From Aphelocoma coerulescens (lineage: Eukaryota; Chordata; Aves; Passeriformes; Corvidae): a DNA stretch of 64,000 nucleotides. The stretch lies in NCBI RefSeq assembly GCF_041296385.1, contig NC_091013.1:11980001-12044000 (forward strand), in the 5' to 3' direction. This document shows, piece by piece, positions 14,101 through 27,180 of this stretch; the first letter of the stretch is position 1, and each line of letters starts with the position of its first letter. Under the pieces are notes generated by a model. The model searched no databases. It had not been told where the DNA came from and saw nothing but the letters and a program-made list of their open reading frames with translations. Both the position numbers and the translations under genes were made by a program.

Positions 14101-15837
14101 TTGAGGCTGGCAGAAGCCAAGGTCAGAATTTGCTTCTGAAATCAGGAACTGCAGCGAGCATTTGTTCTCGAGGTAAAATATGCTTAGTGGTTAAATCCTA
14201 CAGTACAGCATAGTCACCAACTTCAGAAAATCCCCAAGGGTGACTTGAGTAACTGTGAATGTGTTGGCTCTGTAGTCTACTGGAATATTAAGCATCACAT
14301 ACAATAGATACAACAGATGCTGAAAAAAGGAGATTTTGGGGTAAAAAAAAAAAGAAATGAATAAAGGTCCTTCTACTTAGAAGTTTGAAGCATCAAAAAT
14401 ATTCAAATCATCACATTTTAAACAAGATTCCAAACACTATTTTTCATATTATTGAAAAGTCACGTCACATGAAACATAATAAACACAATGGAAAGAGAAA
14501 ATAATTTAGTACAACAATACCACAGCATATGCAATATGAAAACATGCCTGAAATACACAAGCCTCTGACACAAATTGCATAAATAACATGCAATATATAA
14601 AAGGGAAAGAATCACATTTGTTTGCACATGTAGGCAGAGTTTTATCTAAATCATCAATATTCCTTTTAATAATGACAGCATTATTGCTGGATAAGTGGTA
14701 GCTATGAATGTATCATTTATGAAGGGCTTCTTTATCATAGCAAAATTAATTTGATCTTTTTAAATTAGAATGAAGACCAACAAATTCTACTTATGCCTTC
14801 TATTTTTAAATGCCTTTGTGTTAATTTTCCATTAGAACTGCAATTTTATCGATGTATTACAGAGTAGTTTCCTTTCATAGTGAAAGAATATGATGCAGTT
14901 ACTTTGGATAATGTGTGTCCTATCCAGCCAGAATCCTCTGGCTACTTCTTTGACCCTGGGAAGTGAAAAACTCTCTGAATAGGGGTTTCTAAACAGATAT
15001 GATTTACAAATAAAAAAAATGGCTAATGCCTTCCCTACCAGTTTTCCAGGTATTTCCTTTAATGGCAAAAGTATTCAGTTAAGGCAGAAATGTCCAAGAT
15101 ATTTTGTTTCCTAAATATTTCTGGTTAAAACTTTGCTGTAGGGTTTCAGACAGCCATATGTCTGCTGTTCCACTCTTATGTTCTGTTTTATACAGTAAGC
15201 TTCCCAGGTATTTTACAGTTTATCCCTTCATGAATTCTGGAGATGCACAGTTTGCAATTTAGACAAAGGAAGATGATCGAATGCAGAGGATTCAGATACA
15301 GGGACTGTGTGCATTTAGAATCACAGATCCTATAAACTGGCAAACATCAACAAGGAATTATTTTTAAGCTTTGACTGTTATATTCTAGGAGAGGAACATT
15401 TGAAACCAAATATGTCTATATACACAGATGTACAGATACAGAGTTCAGCAGAAACTTGTATCTCACAAGTTTTATTAGGTACATGTAAATTAAAAAGAAA
15501 TCAGAATCAACATTCTGTTATATAAATATAAATGCTTTAGACTTTGTTATAAAGTGTTAGTAAGAGAAAACAAGGTTTTGATTTGAATTTATCCTTCTGT
15601 AGGAGGATAACTGCCTACTGCCTCAACCATTTACATCAAACATAAGAGACTCAGATTGATGCACCTGTTCAAATCAGCCAATTAAAAATATCCTACATCC
15701 TGAATAATAGTGCCCATGGTGCTATTAAGGTATTTACTATTCTGTGACTTATTTATTTCTTTTGAGCTAATATTCCATTTCAGATCAGAAAATATTTGCA
15801 GTCAAAGTTTTAAATTTATACATCAGGATTTCTTGCC
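11177..15837. other. AT-rich non-coding stretch
   Basis: No gene or named repeat was recognised. ORFs are short and lack domain features. Overlapping frames at 12380-12711 on both strands are typical of chance in AT-rich DNA. Confidence 0.5.
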
Positions 15838-15881
15838 AAAAAAAAAAAAAGAAAAAAAAAAAAAAAAAAGAAAAAAAAAAA
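15838..15881. repeat. Interrupted poly(A) tract
   Basis: About 44 bases of A with three isolated G interruptions. It could be an expanded simple repeat or the tail of a retroposed sequence, but nothing recognisable lies immediately upstream. Confidence 0.85.
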
Positions 15882-17040
15882 GCTAAAACCTCAGAACAAC
15901 TCCACCAGCCAGATGAAGTATTCCTAACTTCCCTTTTTCTGTTTTGTTTTTTTTTTAATTCTATGATTCTGTTTCAGGACCTTAATCTGAAATCATAAGG
16001 TATACGAATATGCATCCTATTTAGGGTGTTGCAGGCTTCAAAGTAATTTAATACCTGAATTTTTTTCTTTTGATTGCCTCATTCTGACATAAAGGATGCC
16101 CAGTGAGGATTATTTTTGTATTGTAATTGAACAGTATGGTCTTAATTTTAAATGGTTTTCTTTTCTTTTTTAAATAATTTTTAATAATTATGTTTTCTGA
16201 GAAGTTATTTTTCATATTCATGTTCAATTATGTGTGATTTGGTTATCTATTTACCAATTTTTAAACAGGGATACCCAAGACTTGGTAACTATTGTGTCTT
16301 AAATTCATAGGTAATACATATAAAACCAAGTATTTCTTTATGCAATGGAATTTGCAAGAAGAGACCAGAGACTGCAGAAGTTCATGTGCCTAGTGTTATT
16401 TCTTTTTCTAATAAGTTTCATGGATCTAGACTTATGCATATATTTCCTTACAGAATTCTAATCCATTTATGAAGATCTAAATCCAAATATTAATAAACTG
16501 GATTAAATGACACTAGTAGTAGACAACAATGGATTATTCTCTATTCTTTAACATCTTCCTGCTCTCCTCCACAATAGTACACTTATGCAGCTCTTCATAC
16601 TTTCAAAGACCTTTATGTCTTTAATCCTTCCTACAATATTGCTTTTAAGAATGTCAGTGTGTTGTATATTCTGTTTTAAATTCAAGGTGATGAATTTGAA
16701 CTTTAAATCCACAGAGAAAAGTGATAAAGAAATACTTTTCTGAATAATTTGTCTCAAAGACCATAGCTCTTAGGTGACAACATTGTCTTCCTTCCTGTGT
16801 TCCATATAAAACAAAAAGTTAACTAGGGGAATCAAAAGAATGCACAAATTTAGAATAATGCATCTGGACGGTGCATCTTGATGATGTGAGTCTATTTATG
16901 GTTGAAAAGGCTAAAAGTGAGTACTAGAATGAATGACAGGACTGTAGACTTTTAGTGAAAATTATTAAAGAGAAACACACTTATCATTAAATAAACTAAT
17001 TGGGAAATATGTTCTGATTTAAGAGTATTGTACAACCACA
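15882..17040. other. AT-rich non-coding stretch
   Basis: No gene or named repeat seen. Confidence 0.5.
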
Positions 17041-17460
17041 AGAACCACAAAATGGCTTAGTCACAGACTCTGTAGAGGCTGCTGCATTGGGTTTGTATGG
17101 TAAGGTTTGATAGTGGGGGGCTACAGTGGGGGCTTCTCAAAGAAGCTGCCAGAAGTTTCTCTCATGTCCAAGAGAGAAACTGGCTCCAGGATGGACCTGT
17201 TACAGGCCAAGACAAAGCCCATCAGCAATGGTGGTAGTGCCTCTGTGATAATGTGTCAGAGAAGGGGGGGAAAAACCAAACTGCAACAGCAGCTGAAGAG
17301 AGGAGTGAGAATATGTGAGAGCAGCAGCCCTGCAGACACCAAGGTCAGTGCAGAAGGAGGGGCAGGAGGTGCTCCAGGTGCTGGAGCTGAGATTCCACTG
17401 CAGCCCGTGGGGAAGACCAGGGTGAGACAGCTGTGCCCCTGCAGCACGGGGAGGAGCAGT
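17041..17460 (+). mobile_element. LTR-like avian interspersed repeat fragment
   Basis: A GC-richer block in AT-rich flanks. Its phrases (a 'gtttgtatggtaaggttt' start, a 'ggggggctacagtgg' run, 'cagacaccaaggtcagtg', and 'ctgcagcccgtgg' near the right side) fit a repeat I associate with avian ERV/LTR-derived families, though I cannot name the family. A 132-codon frame over 17107-17505 runs through it but reads as low-complexity and is probably not a gene. The right edge abuts a CR1 scrap. Orientation is provisional. Confidence 0.5.
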
Positions 17461-17505
17461 GTCCCTCTAGTCATCTTAGTAGCCCTACTCTGGACTTTCT
17501 CATGA
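17461..17505 (-). mobile_element. CR1 LINE scrap
   Basis: The plus-strand phrase 'gtccctctagtcatctta' followed by 'gccctactctggactttctc' matches the reverse complement of a CR1 3' region. It is cut on the left by the LTR-like block and on the right by AT-rich sequence. Confidence 0.55.
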
Positions 17506-18466
17506 ATGGCATGAAAGATGAAAAGCCAAATATTTTTCCTTTTTTATTAGTTCCATCAAGATTTTTTATAAAATGGAAAATATTAGAATTGTTACAGCTT
17601 CCAAGTATTCATTTTTGTGCCATATAACTAAAATATAGTCCTACTGGAAATACAACCCGAGTTTCAAACATTCTATCTATACTTAGATTAATTTCTGGTT
17701 TCACTTAGTAGGATAGCGAAACAATTAGAACAAAGTACATACTCTTCATTCTGATCTGTAGAAGAACATTTTTGAAATGTGCCTTGCTCTAGCCTTGTGT
17801 CTCCCATCATTTAACAAAAGATGCAAGCTTTCAGATAATGGAAAAGTACAGCAATATTAGTCTGTGAAGTTACATGTAAAAATACTGTTTTACCAAAGTA
17901 TGACTGGTACTAAGATACTTTTTGTTTCTGTATATTTTGAGATAAAGTTTTACAAATGGTTTGATACTATTTACCTGTAATCCTTCTTCTCCCTGTTCCC
18001 AGTCTTTGTCCATGTATTCCCACCTGTCACTCCTTTTTGCAGTTTCCCTCCTGTCAGATTTGTCAGCCTGTGTGACTCTGCACAGACATGTAATTGCCAG
18101 CACTGATACCAGAGTTGTCAGGTGGGGCAGAATCTCTGTCACTAGCAGCCTTCGACCAAAAACAACCTCCAACTTTAGCTGTGGCACCAGGGGCAAAGGA
18201 ATAAAGGCAGAAGGAACATTTGAGTTCTCTAGGGCATTTGTAGAATCTCACTCAGGGTAGTATAACCAACCAATGGCCATTCTAAAGTGTTTGCTATACA
18301 TCAAAATAATGAATCAATCTACAAGTTATATTTTCTGCATTAAAAAGAGGCATATTTCAGAAAGAAAAATATTTTTATGAACTACTCTCTTACAGACAAA
18401 TCATTACATAACCCCAAACTTTGAAAAGTTTATACCCACACACAAATATAAAATTAAAGATAAATG

Positions 18467-18468
<2 letters not shown>
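17506..18468. other. Non-coding stretch
   Basis: Overlapping 99- to 108-codon frames on opposite strands (17870-18260) have no recognisable domains and are probably chance. Confidence 0.45.

Positions 18469-18502
<34 letters not shown>
18469..18502. repeat. (AC)17 microsatellite
   Basis: Seventeen uninterrupted AC units; likely polymorphic. Confidence 0.97.
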
Positions 18503-18504
<2 letters not shown>

Positions 18505-19235
18505 CAGCTCCTTATATACTTGGAGACTAGTTAAAATTTTAAAACGATATAATACAGAAAATATCAGACTTATCCTCTTGATTCTAACATTTCTTTTTTC
18601 CTCCTGTCAGAAAATGCACGATGGCATGACCATCATGCCAGATGGTCAGGCAGAGGCTCACACATTTACAGATGCTCAAAATTTCCCACTTGCCTGTGGT
18701 TGGCAGATGTGATGCTGGAGTAAAGGAAGGCTCTGCATGGGCAGCTGGAGGCCAGGCCGGAGTCCTCACAGCATCTTAAACAGTTTTACACAGTCAAATT
18801 TAGACACCTGAGTATAGCCCTGAAAAACTGTTCCACCACTAACACCAAAAGAAAATAAGCTCTTAATTGTACATAAATAAGAAAGGTCCCACTTGTTGGC
18901 TCACCAGTTTAAACACTGAAATTTCATTTTCTTCATGGAGCACCATTATCTCTAACATCACAATACCCACGGGAATGATGGAAATTAACAAATCATTCTT
19001 CTAAAAGATATTTTACCACTACCAATTACAACTAGCTTGTGGTGTTTAAACAGCTTTGAAAACGGCATTTAGATTGCCAGATATGCCACAATTCATACAA
19101 GCAGCCGAGGAAAAAGAGGAGGCAATCAGCTCCAAGTCTCCTTATATCCCAGGCTGGTTCCCAGATACTGATTTCCTCATTCCATTCCAGCAATTATTGC
19201 AATAAATTGGCACTCTCAACTCAACACTGCTGCTT
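18503..19235. other. Non-coding stretch
   Basis: Nothing recognised; short frames only. Confidence 0.45.
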
Positions 19236-19678
19236 CACAGAATCATGGAATCTTAAGAGTGGCTTGGGTAATGCCCATCTAGTTCCAAACCTCCTGCTGT
19301 GGACAGTGGTGCCTCTCACTAGACCAGGTTGCTCAGAGCCCCATCCAACCTGGCCTTGAATACTTCCAGGGATGAGACATCCACAACTTCTCTCGGCAAC
19401 CTGTTCCAGTTTCTCAGCACACTCATAGTAAAGAATTTCTTCCCAATATCTCATCTAAACCTACTCTTGTTTCAGTTTGAAGCCATTCCCCCTTAGCCTG
19501 TCACTACACACTTTCAAAAAGTCTCTCTCCATCCTTCTTGTAGTCTCCCTTCAGGTACTAAAAGGCCACAATTAGGTCCCCTTGAAGCCTTCTCTTCTCC
19601 AAGCTGAACAATTCCAATCTCTCAGCCTTTCCTCATAGGAGAGGTTCTCTACCTCTAATTATCTTGGCCCTCCTCTAG
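19236..19678 (-). mobile_element. CR1 LINE 3' end, truncated
   Basis: Reading the plus strand from 'cacagaatcatggaatc' one passes through the reverse complement of the CR1 3' tail, then 'catccaacctggccttgaa', 'ttccagggatgagacatcc', 'aatttcttcccaatatctc', 'ccttagcctgtcactac' and 'ttggccctcctcta', in the order expected for a minus-strand CR1. The copy is about 440 bases, 5' truncated, and its frame is broken. Confidence 0.93.
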
Positions 19679-22600
19679 CAATGACCAAAGGGTGACAGTA
19701 GGAATGTCAGAAAATGGAAACCTATCCCTTAAAAATTTTCTTTGGTTAAGTGGTTGACAATGAAGTTGTTTTGTTTAAGAAGAGAATTTCCTCAGGAGAA
19801 CATTCTTGTCACTTTTAATATCAGGAGGTATAAAAATAATATGTGCAGAGCTGTGAGTCACTTCTATGCCACACTAGGTAAATTTCAGTTTATCCTTCTC
19901 CCTACCTTAGTATTTCTTTGGTTACACATACAGCTTCAGAAGTTTGTCTTCTCTTTTTTTTTTCCTTCCATATTGTATCTTTTAAATTATTCATTTCCCT
20001 GCTAATTAATTCAAATATGCATTTGTGCATATTGTGTTTACAGTAGTGAATTATTCAGCCTATGTACTTAAATGTCAACTAATACTAATAATTACAAATG
20101 TACATGCATATTAATAGGAATATTGAATAACAGGAAACATCCACAAGTGATACAGCATCTCCTCTACAAGAGAAGGGGCTATAAACCAGGAAACCAGAAG
20201 AAAGTTTTAAAAAATTCCACCCTTTTGGCATACTTTCTGGCAGCCTCTAGTAATGACTACACCCATTCTGAATTGCCTTCATCATACTCATGTGAGGGTT
20301 ACACTGAGATTCCTGGATTCTCTTTAATCCATCTGAAATAAAGTATGTGCTTGTATTTGTTACATCCATAGTAGCATTTATAGAAGAAAACTATTTGTCT
20401 CAGGGTTTTCTTAAAAGACTTATTTATCTGGAATTTCTGCTGCTAAGAGTATTGTCCCAATTCTTATCTTGTTACATCATATTATAATGTTCAAAATTAA
20501 GTTGTGAAAGGTCAAGAGAATACCTGACACGTTTAACTAAAGAGTTATTAAACTGGATGACATGAAACTCATATTTTACCGAGGAGCTTTTCATAGTCAA
20601 TGCACCATTTGTCATTGTTCTCCTGAAGTGGCTCCAATCCCACGGGATTCCTCTATGACACAAAAGAGCTCAATAGATGATAGCAGGAATGAGCTATTAA
20701 GGAACAATACAATGAAATGCAGAAAAATCTATGCAAGACAGAATCTACATAAACAACCTTTTCTATTAAATTATCCAAGAGTTATATCTGATATGACTAT
20801 TGATAGGAGAGAGATGAAAACATTTTTAAAACACCCACTTTAGTGACCTGAGTGTTTTTTCTGTACAACTGCAAGGCAAACACTAAGTTATAAATAATTT
20901 TGGAAGAAATTGTTGCTGGGTGAAGCCAATATTTATCATAAAATACCTGTCCATAATGTGTTTATTTTTTTTCTAGATAGGTCGTACAGAGCATATTCAT
21001 GTCTTTTGTTAAACCTTATGATTGTTCTTGCCCTGTGTTACTCAAAATAATATCTAAATTTATACAGTGCCTACCTAGACAAAAAAATCTAAGCCTGAAA
21101 TTCTTGCAAGGGATTTAATATGCATGGCAGTTCTTTTATTTCTCTAGAAAGCTCTTGTGCGAGATATTTTAGTGTTAGAATTTTTAATATGTCAACCTAC
21201 AGCAAGAAGTTTCACCTTCATGAATCAAGATCAAATAGTTAAATGTAAGGGGAAAAGAAAGTTATATCTATAAAATCAGATGGTGGTATGTAGAGGTGAT
21301 TGCTGGAATTAATTGATCGGCTTCAGCCAGCAAAGTTTTGATTACTTCCTTTAATTTTATTTGTCAGTGACTTCTATTTGGTTTTTGTTTATGTGTTTCA
21401 GAAGAAACTCTTATCTGTGCCCTCTCTGAGATGACAGGGCCCCTACTCTGTTTGGGCCTCCAGCTCCAGGGCCAACACTGCTGGCTCCTGCCTGGGGGAC
21501 TCTGTCATCCCAGTGCCCCCACTGCGAGGGAGTTCAGCCTACTCTGGTTCTACCATTTAGCAGTGTGAATTAGGGAGCAAAGAACTCAGGCAGAATGGAA
21601 ATCAGGCAGCACAGGATTTTGGCAAATCATTTCTTTCATCACATCAGCACAAGGAGAAGGTTGAAAGAAATATAGTTGTGTGTCCATCTCTCCTGTGGCT
21701 TTGTACACTAAAATGCTTCATTGCTTTGCTTTTGCCAGTTACACTTCCTAGGGGAAGATGAATTTATTTTATTAAATAGTGCTTTATGGAAGCACAGGTA
21801 TTTTCATGTGGGACCAGGAATTACACTGGTACACAAAATTTTACTTGGGAAAATCCTTCCATACTAAGGCTCCTTCAGTATGAAGGAAAAATATTACACC
21901 ACAGTTAAAATTAAAAAGCAGCACTTCAAGTATAGACACTTCATTTAGCACAAGAAAAAGAAAGGGAGGCAACAAATTGGTAAGTGAACTAAGCACTGTT
22001 TGTTAATAGGACCTAGGGGAGAGTAAGAATTTTTTACAAGGTCATTTGATTATCAAATTATACTACCTTCATAAATGTGTATTCTATTAACTGAGACCCA
22101 CCATAAATTAAACAAATGAAGCAATAAATCTTTTCTTTATATTTTAAGAAATACATAAAACATCCTTCCTTAGCTAATAAATATTGAGGCTTTAGAAAAG
22201 AAACCTTTATAACATATGATAAACAACTCTTTTTGGCTATGGTAAATCTGTTGAAGGCACAGATTTTTGTCCAATTTTACACAGACTATTAGACTATTTA
22301 AAATATCTTCAAAATGACTGTTAATATTGTTAATCCTTCCAGTCATTGAGTTGTATTCACAGAGAACTATTTCTCGTTGCCCTAACCCACCTAATCCTCA
22401 TGGCAGAAAAAGTAGGAAATCAAGTTTAGTTTTAAGGAGCCTAAGCAAAAATTAAAAAGAAAGAATTAAAAAAATAAAAAAAAAAAACCAACAAGCAAAC
22501 TAAAAAACAAACCAAACCAAACCCCACAAAAAACCCCTTATAACAATATATTCAAAAATAATGTCAATATTTATGCATGTGGTACTGAGTTAGGCTCTTA

Positions 22601-23565
22601 AATTTCTGAAACTTCTTGAAACATTCAGATTTTATTCCTCCTTATGGCACTGGCAACCTTCTAGATGAAAATTTTCACAAAACATGCTGCAAAACACCCA
22701 CAAGAACCCAAAAGTTTTTTGAATAACAACACCATCATTCGGCCCAGGGAACCCTCAAACACCTTTATGAGTACAATAAACGTAGCAGTGAAATCTCAGG
22801 CATAGTAGGCATAAAATGAATTAAAGCATATTTAAGATCATTTATTGACAGAAAAACTTTCATCTTGTGCAACGTTGGAGTAAGACCACTGCTGCTGAAC
22901 ATAGGGATTATAATTTTGCCTTCTTCTGTTAAAAAAAAAAAAACCAACAAAACAGAACATAATTAGGCAGTATATCTTATGCTTTCTGGGTTGACTGAAA
23001 CACCATCATAATCTGGGATGTTTTGTTTTACAAAAAAAAGAGTAATTGCTACCTAAGCAAGACCACTATTACAGCACATACTAAGGATAGAATAAGTATC
23101 AGTTCTTAATCAAAACAATTACTTGTATAAGTGAGGTCTGAACAAAATTCAGTCTGTATTCCTAACGCAGTTCTTGGTGCCCATCTCGCTGCCCCAGCCC
23201 CGCAGTGGGCTGGGTCACACCAACAAATTCTTTTGCAAAAATCTCTGTTTATTTACTTTGTCCTCTTATGGATCCTCAGCTACAGCTTGTTACTTCAAGA
23301 AGCTATAATAAAAATAATTCATTACAACCTTTGTGAGTGAAGTAATGCAAGTTTCACGAAAAAGAGTACATAAATTAAACAAGCTCAGTTACATTATCTA
23401 ATTTAACTCAAACCAAGATATCACCACATGGCAGATTTTAAAAGTTTTGAGCCTTAGAAGTGGAACATGGAGGATATCCCACAGTTTCCAAGCACTGCCA
23501 GAGGTATAGTCATGTGGTGGAAAAGGCCCAGGTAAAGGATACTCAATCTATTCTCAGCAATTCTC
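19679..23565. other. AT-rich non-coding stretch
   Basis: Mostly AT-rich. A GC-richer patch at about 21420-21550 and another at 23160-23220 are not recognised. An A/CAAA-rich simple region lies at about 22460-22540. Confidence 0.45.
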
Positions 23566-24057
23566 TCAAAATACAAGTCTGCGAGAAAAGAACAATCTGG
23601 AATTAAACATGAAACATACTAAAACAATGTTGTCTAACTGAAGGATAAAAATAAATAAATCATTTAGTCTTGCTGAAGAGCATGGGAACTGATGCAAATG
23701 TGACTGCTGAAGAAAGCTCAGTATTTCTGGAGGAATGTTGCAAGTAACTTGTTTTCTGTACTCCTTTTTCTTTGGCGGTACAAGCATGTATTTGATTTGA
23801 CTCCAGAAGACACATCCTGACACACAGTTACACTCTGGCAGTACATTCAAATCACTCATATTACAGTGTTTCTGGAAATGCCTTGAGTAATTGCACAGAC
23901 AGAAAATTAAATACTTCTTTTTGTGACAGCATGTGGTAAAGGTTTGTGAACAGACGGTGAATTTGGGGGATTTAAAAATTGTAAATTTCAGCTCCCTAGC
24001 TAAATGAAATTGGTTAAACTCTCTGGATATAATTATTTCAGTGTATATTAGCATCAT
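23566..24057 (-). other. Uncharacterised 163-codon ORF, cysteine-rich
   Basis: This is the longest open frame in the AT-rich part of the window. The middle (about residues 37-105) is cysteine-rich, with a CNCVSGC motif near residues 77-83 and a CCxxxxxxxxCLC stretch near 43-55. The CxCxxGC pattern recalls trypsin-inhibitor-like cysteine-rich modules in mucin/von Willebrand-type proteins, but the following residues do not continue that fold. The C-terminal third is hydrophobic and biased by A/T codons. No clear promoter, strong start context or flanking splice pair was found. It may be a decayed exon or a chance frame; I favour chance or pseudogene. Confidence 0.2.
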
Positions 24058-27000
24058 ACACCATTCCCTAAAGCTGCATTCACACCAAAAGAAAACACAA
24101 AGGAAGTGAGGGTTTTCCTTTAAGTAATTAAATTTTCACCACTAAAGAAGTGTCTTGGTCCCAGCTACATGCTTTGGATGTTTTAAAAGTTAAAATAATT
24201 AGACTAAAAGGCAATCCTACATGTGTTTTTAGAACATACTTTAACCCTTTCTGTGTTAGAAAAAATTAACTGATACCACTAAAAATTTGGATTTGAGAAG
24301 ATGCTGACTGTATAGCTTTACTTGATTTGATAATGAAAGGAGTTGGTTTGGAGTTGGATGTAGCAGGTTGAACAGGACACTGGTTAGAAGGCGATAGTAA
24401 AGAACTAGAAGTAAGGAAGGTTTTTTAGATTTCGTAAGTGACAAATATGAAAACCCTATTGAACTTACAGGAAGGTTGGGGTTTTTTTCTTAAAAGAAAA
24501 ATAGGGCAAAAAGACAGAAGTGCCAAAATAGAGCCTTTAACAGCTCTATAATAAATCAAATCCTCACATATTGACCTATGTAGAGACATGTTCCAATTTA
24601 AAACACAATGCTTTTGCTTTCCAAAGGTGAAAAACCAGCAGCTTATTAGTTGAAATGTTTACTGACTAAAGTATTCATACAGGAGCAACATAATTTAACT
24701 TTCTGCCACTATTTATACAGGACTGCACCAAGATCTGCAGATGTGTCCTCTTAGAAAAATAAACCAAACTTAAACCCCTTTTTGTTTTCATGTTCTGTGA
24801 CTTTTTAAATTATTTTATTCCTTTTTAACTTGTTAGTGGAGCACTAAAAGATAAAGACCATACTTTCCCTGGCCCTTCATTAATCATTTCATTATTTTTT
24901 CTCTTCTTCAAAGCTCAGAAATTTAAAGAAATAATATTTTTGTCTTTTTTCTTTCCTTACAAAGAAAAACAAACACAAAAAACAAGCAAACAAAACAACC
25001 TGAACATCTACTTGTATAAGCTTAAACATTGACATCTGAAAATTCAGTACCAGAAAATGACAAAATAGTAGTTGTAATTCTGAAAAATACATTCCCATTA
25101 TGCAAGTATGCAACTGAGTGCAGAAAGTGACTACATGGAACATTACAGTTTACACCACGGAAGATGAGATAATGCAATATTCCCCTTCAGGTTTTAATTT
25201 AATAGATTTTATAAAAACAAATCTTTTACTACAAAATTTTGTCTGGTCTCATAGTGATTACTGGGATTTCACACATTTATCCAGAGGTGGTTATTCTTAA
25301 ATTATTCCATTTAGAGATTTATTATTAAAATAAAAGAATCAGTTGAGGACTTTTCAGTTTGTCTGAATCTGTTCCTCTGCTCTACTAGATGAAAAAAAAG
25401 AATCAATAAATGTATTTTGATTGTCATGAGAGATGACAGCACTCTAATTAGAATGATAAGGCAGGAAAAGGTGACAACACGAGAATATTTTTTACACATT
25501 TGAAAAAATGAAACCACCCCATGGTCATTACTGGATTTATTAGTACTTAATGAAATTTTAATTTCTTCATCTGACAAACAGTGCTTAAGCAAGTTACTTT
25601 TATTCAAACTAGGGAAAAAAAAAAGTGAGAAGATATGCTAAAATGTTAACTTTATTTAATATTTGTAGTAAGAGATGATAGAGTCTGCATTGTAATCACT
25701 TTTCTAACTTTATCCTAGCTGCACTTATTGATAAATAAGTTGTTTCAATACTGCTGACAGGTAGATTTAATTAAATGCATGTATAACTAGGGCATAATAT
25801 AAAATGTTTTCAAAGACTTTGCCAATAAACGTAAAGTGATGGAATTTTTTTTTTTTCCAAATTTCAGGGAAATTATGAAAAAAGATGAAGACATCTTCAT
25901 ATCCTTTGATTTTAACAAATGATTGAATAATCTAATTAGGTCACGCAAGCTCTCTATGTGCTGTATTGCATCTGTTCTTACTACACATTAAATTCCAAAA
26001 CAGAGCTCTTAAAACCTAAGTAACCAGCCTTTATTTATTAATTGCACGTAGGTAGTCAATTTTATATTGTGGTGGCAAGGTCTGAAAGGACAGGAAAGGC
26101 TAATTTATTACTGCACAGATCTCACACTACCCAACCTACTTAGAGACTGCCAAATTCTGAATTCAGTCCCACTGAGCAGTAAATAAACTGATTCTGATAC
26201 TGATCCTGACAAAGAGTCAAAAGTAAGTGTTAAAAATTACATTATGTTATCATGTATAAGATTCAGTTTGTACTAGAATAATTTGTGTTTTGAAAAGATG
26301 CTGTGATTTTGTCCTTAAGTATTTCTGGACAAATTTGTTTATCTCCTAAATGAATTGACTGTATTTAAAAATCTGGATTTCAAGAAGTATCGGCTGTAAC
26401 TTTATTTATAAACTAGTTCAGGGCATCAAGCCATATATAGGAATGATTTTCAGACCATGGAAAAATGTATTCATAGAATGAGAGGTATGATCATAGACAG
26501 TACTTGACCTTCTTAAAGCAAATCTTGCTGAGCTATTAATTTTCCAGCAGAGTTAAAATGCATTGTCTGTTTCCTGGCAGAACAAAGAGCCTTTTACATT
26601 AGTGAGGGTTTGCAGTGCAATACACCTGAAATATACTCTTTAAACCTCAGGAGAGGTTATGAGGATCATGTAGCAACACCAAATTGGCTACTATCATTTG
26701 AGATGCTTCTAAAAAGAATGTGAATTTCAACGTTTCCAAGAAATATTTTCTTAATTCCCCCTACCTTCAAGTTACCTAACATTTTAAATTACTTTTATAC
26801 TATTCATTAAGCATAAAAGTATAAAATATTTTAAAACATGATAAAACGCCAACTTTTTATTTCCATTGAATATAACTAGAAATAACTATTTCCACTCTTA
26901 GAAAATTGTATACCAAGTAATTTACACAACACCACTGTGGATAACATCCTTATAGTAAACACTGCAAGTTAGAAGAACCTATTTTATTGAGAATCAGCTA

Positions 27001-27081
27001 AAGAATACCGTATTGCCTATCGGAGAATCTTCTGTATGATTTCAGAGTGGCCTGGGTTCCTAATGAAAAGAAACGCCTTAC
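24058..27081. other. AT-rich non-coding stretch
   Basis: No gene or named element recognised; short frames only. Confidence 0.45.
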
Positions 27082-27180
27082 CTGTCCCCAAAAATCTACA
27101 AAACGAAGAGAAGTGCCACAAGTTGTTTGCATTGTACTTTTTCCTCTCTCATGTGAAGTGCTGAGATCCATAAGGACTCC
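27082..27180 (-). other. Candidate internal coding exon
   Basis: On the minus strand a 99-base segment is bounded by an acceptor ending 'gttgccag' and a strong donor CAG|GTAAGG. One frame is open across exactly 33 codons with phase 0 at both ends; the other two contain stops. The peptide starts GVLMDLSTSHERG and ends LRFVDFWGQ; I do not recognise it. The pyrimidine tract before the acceptor is only moderate. No partner exon of compatible phase was identified, so it could be an isolated exon of a long-intron gene, a non-coding RNA exon, or coincidence. Confidence 0.25.
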
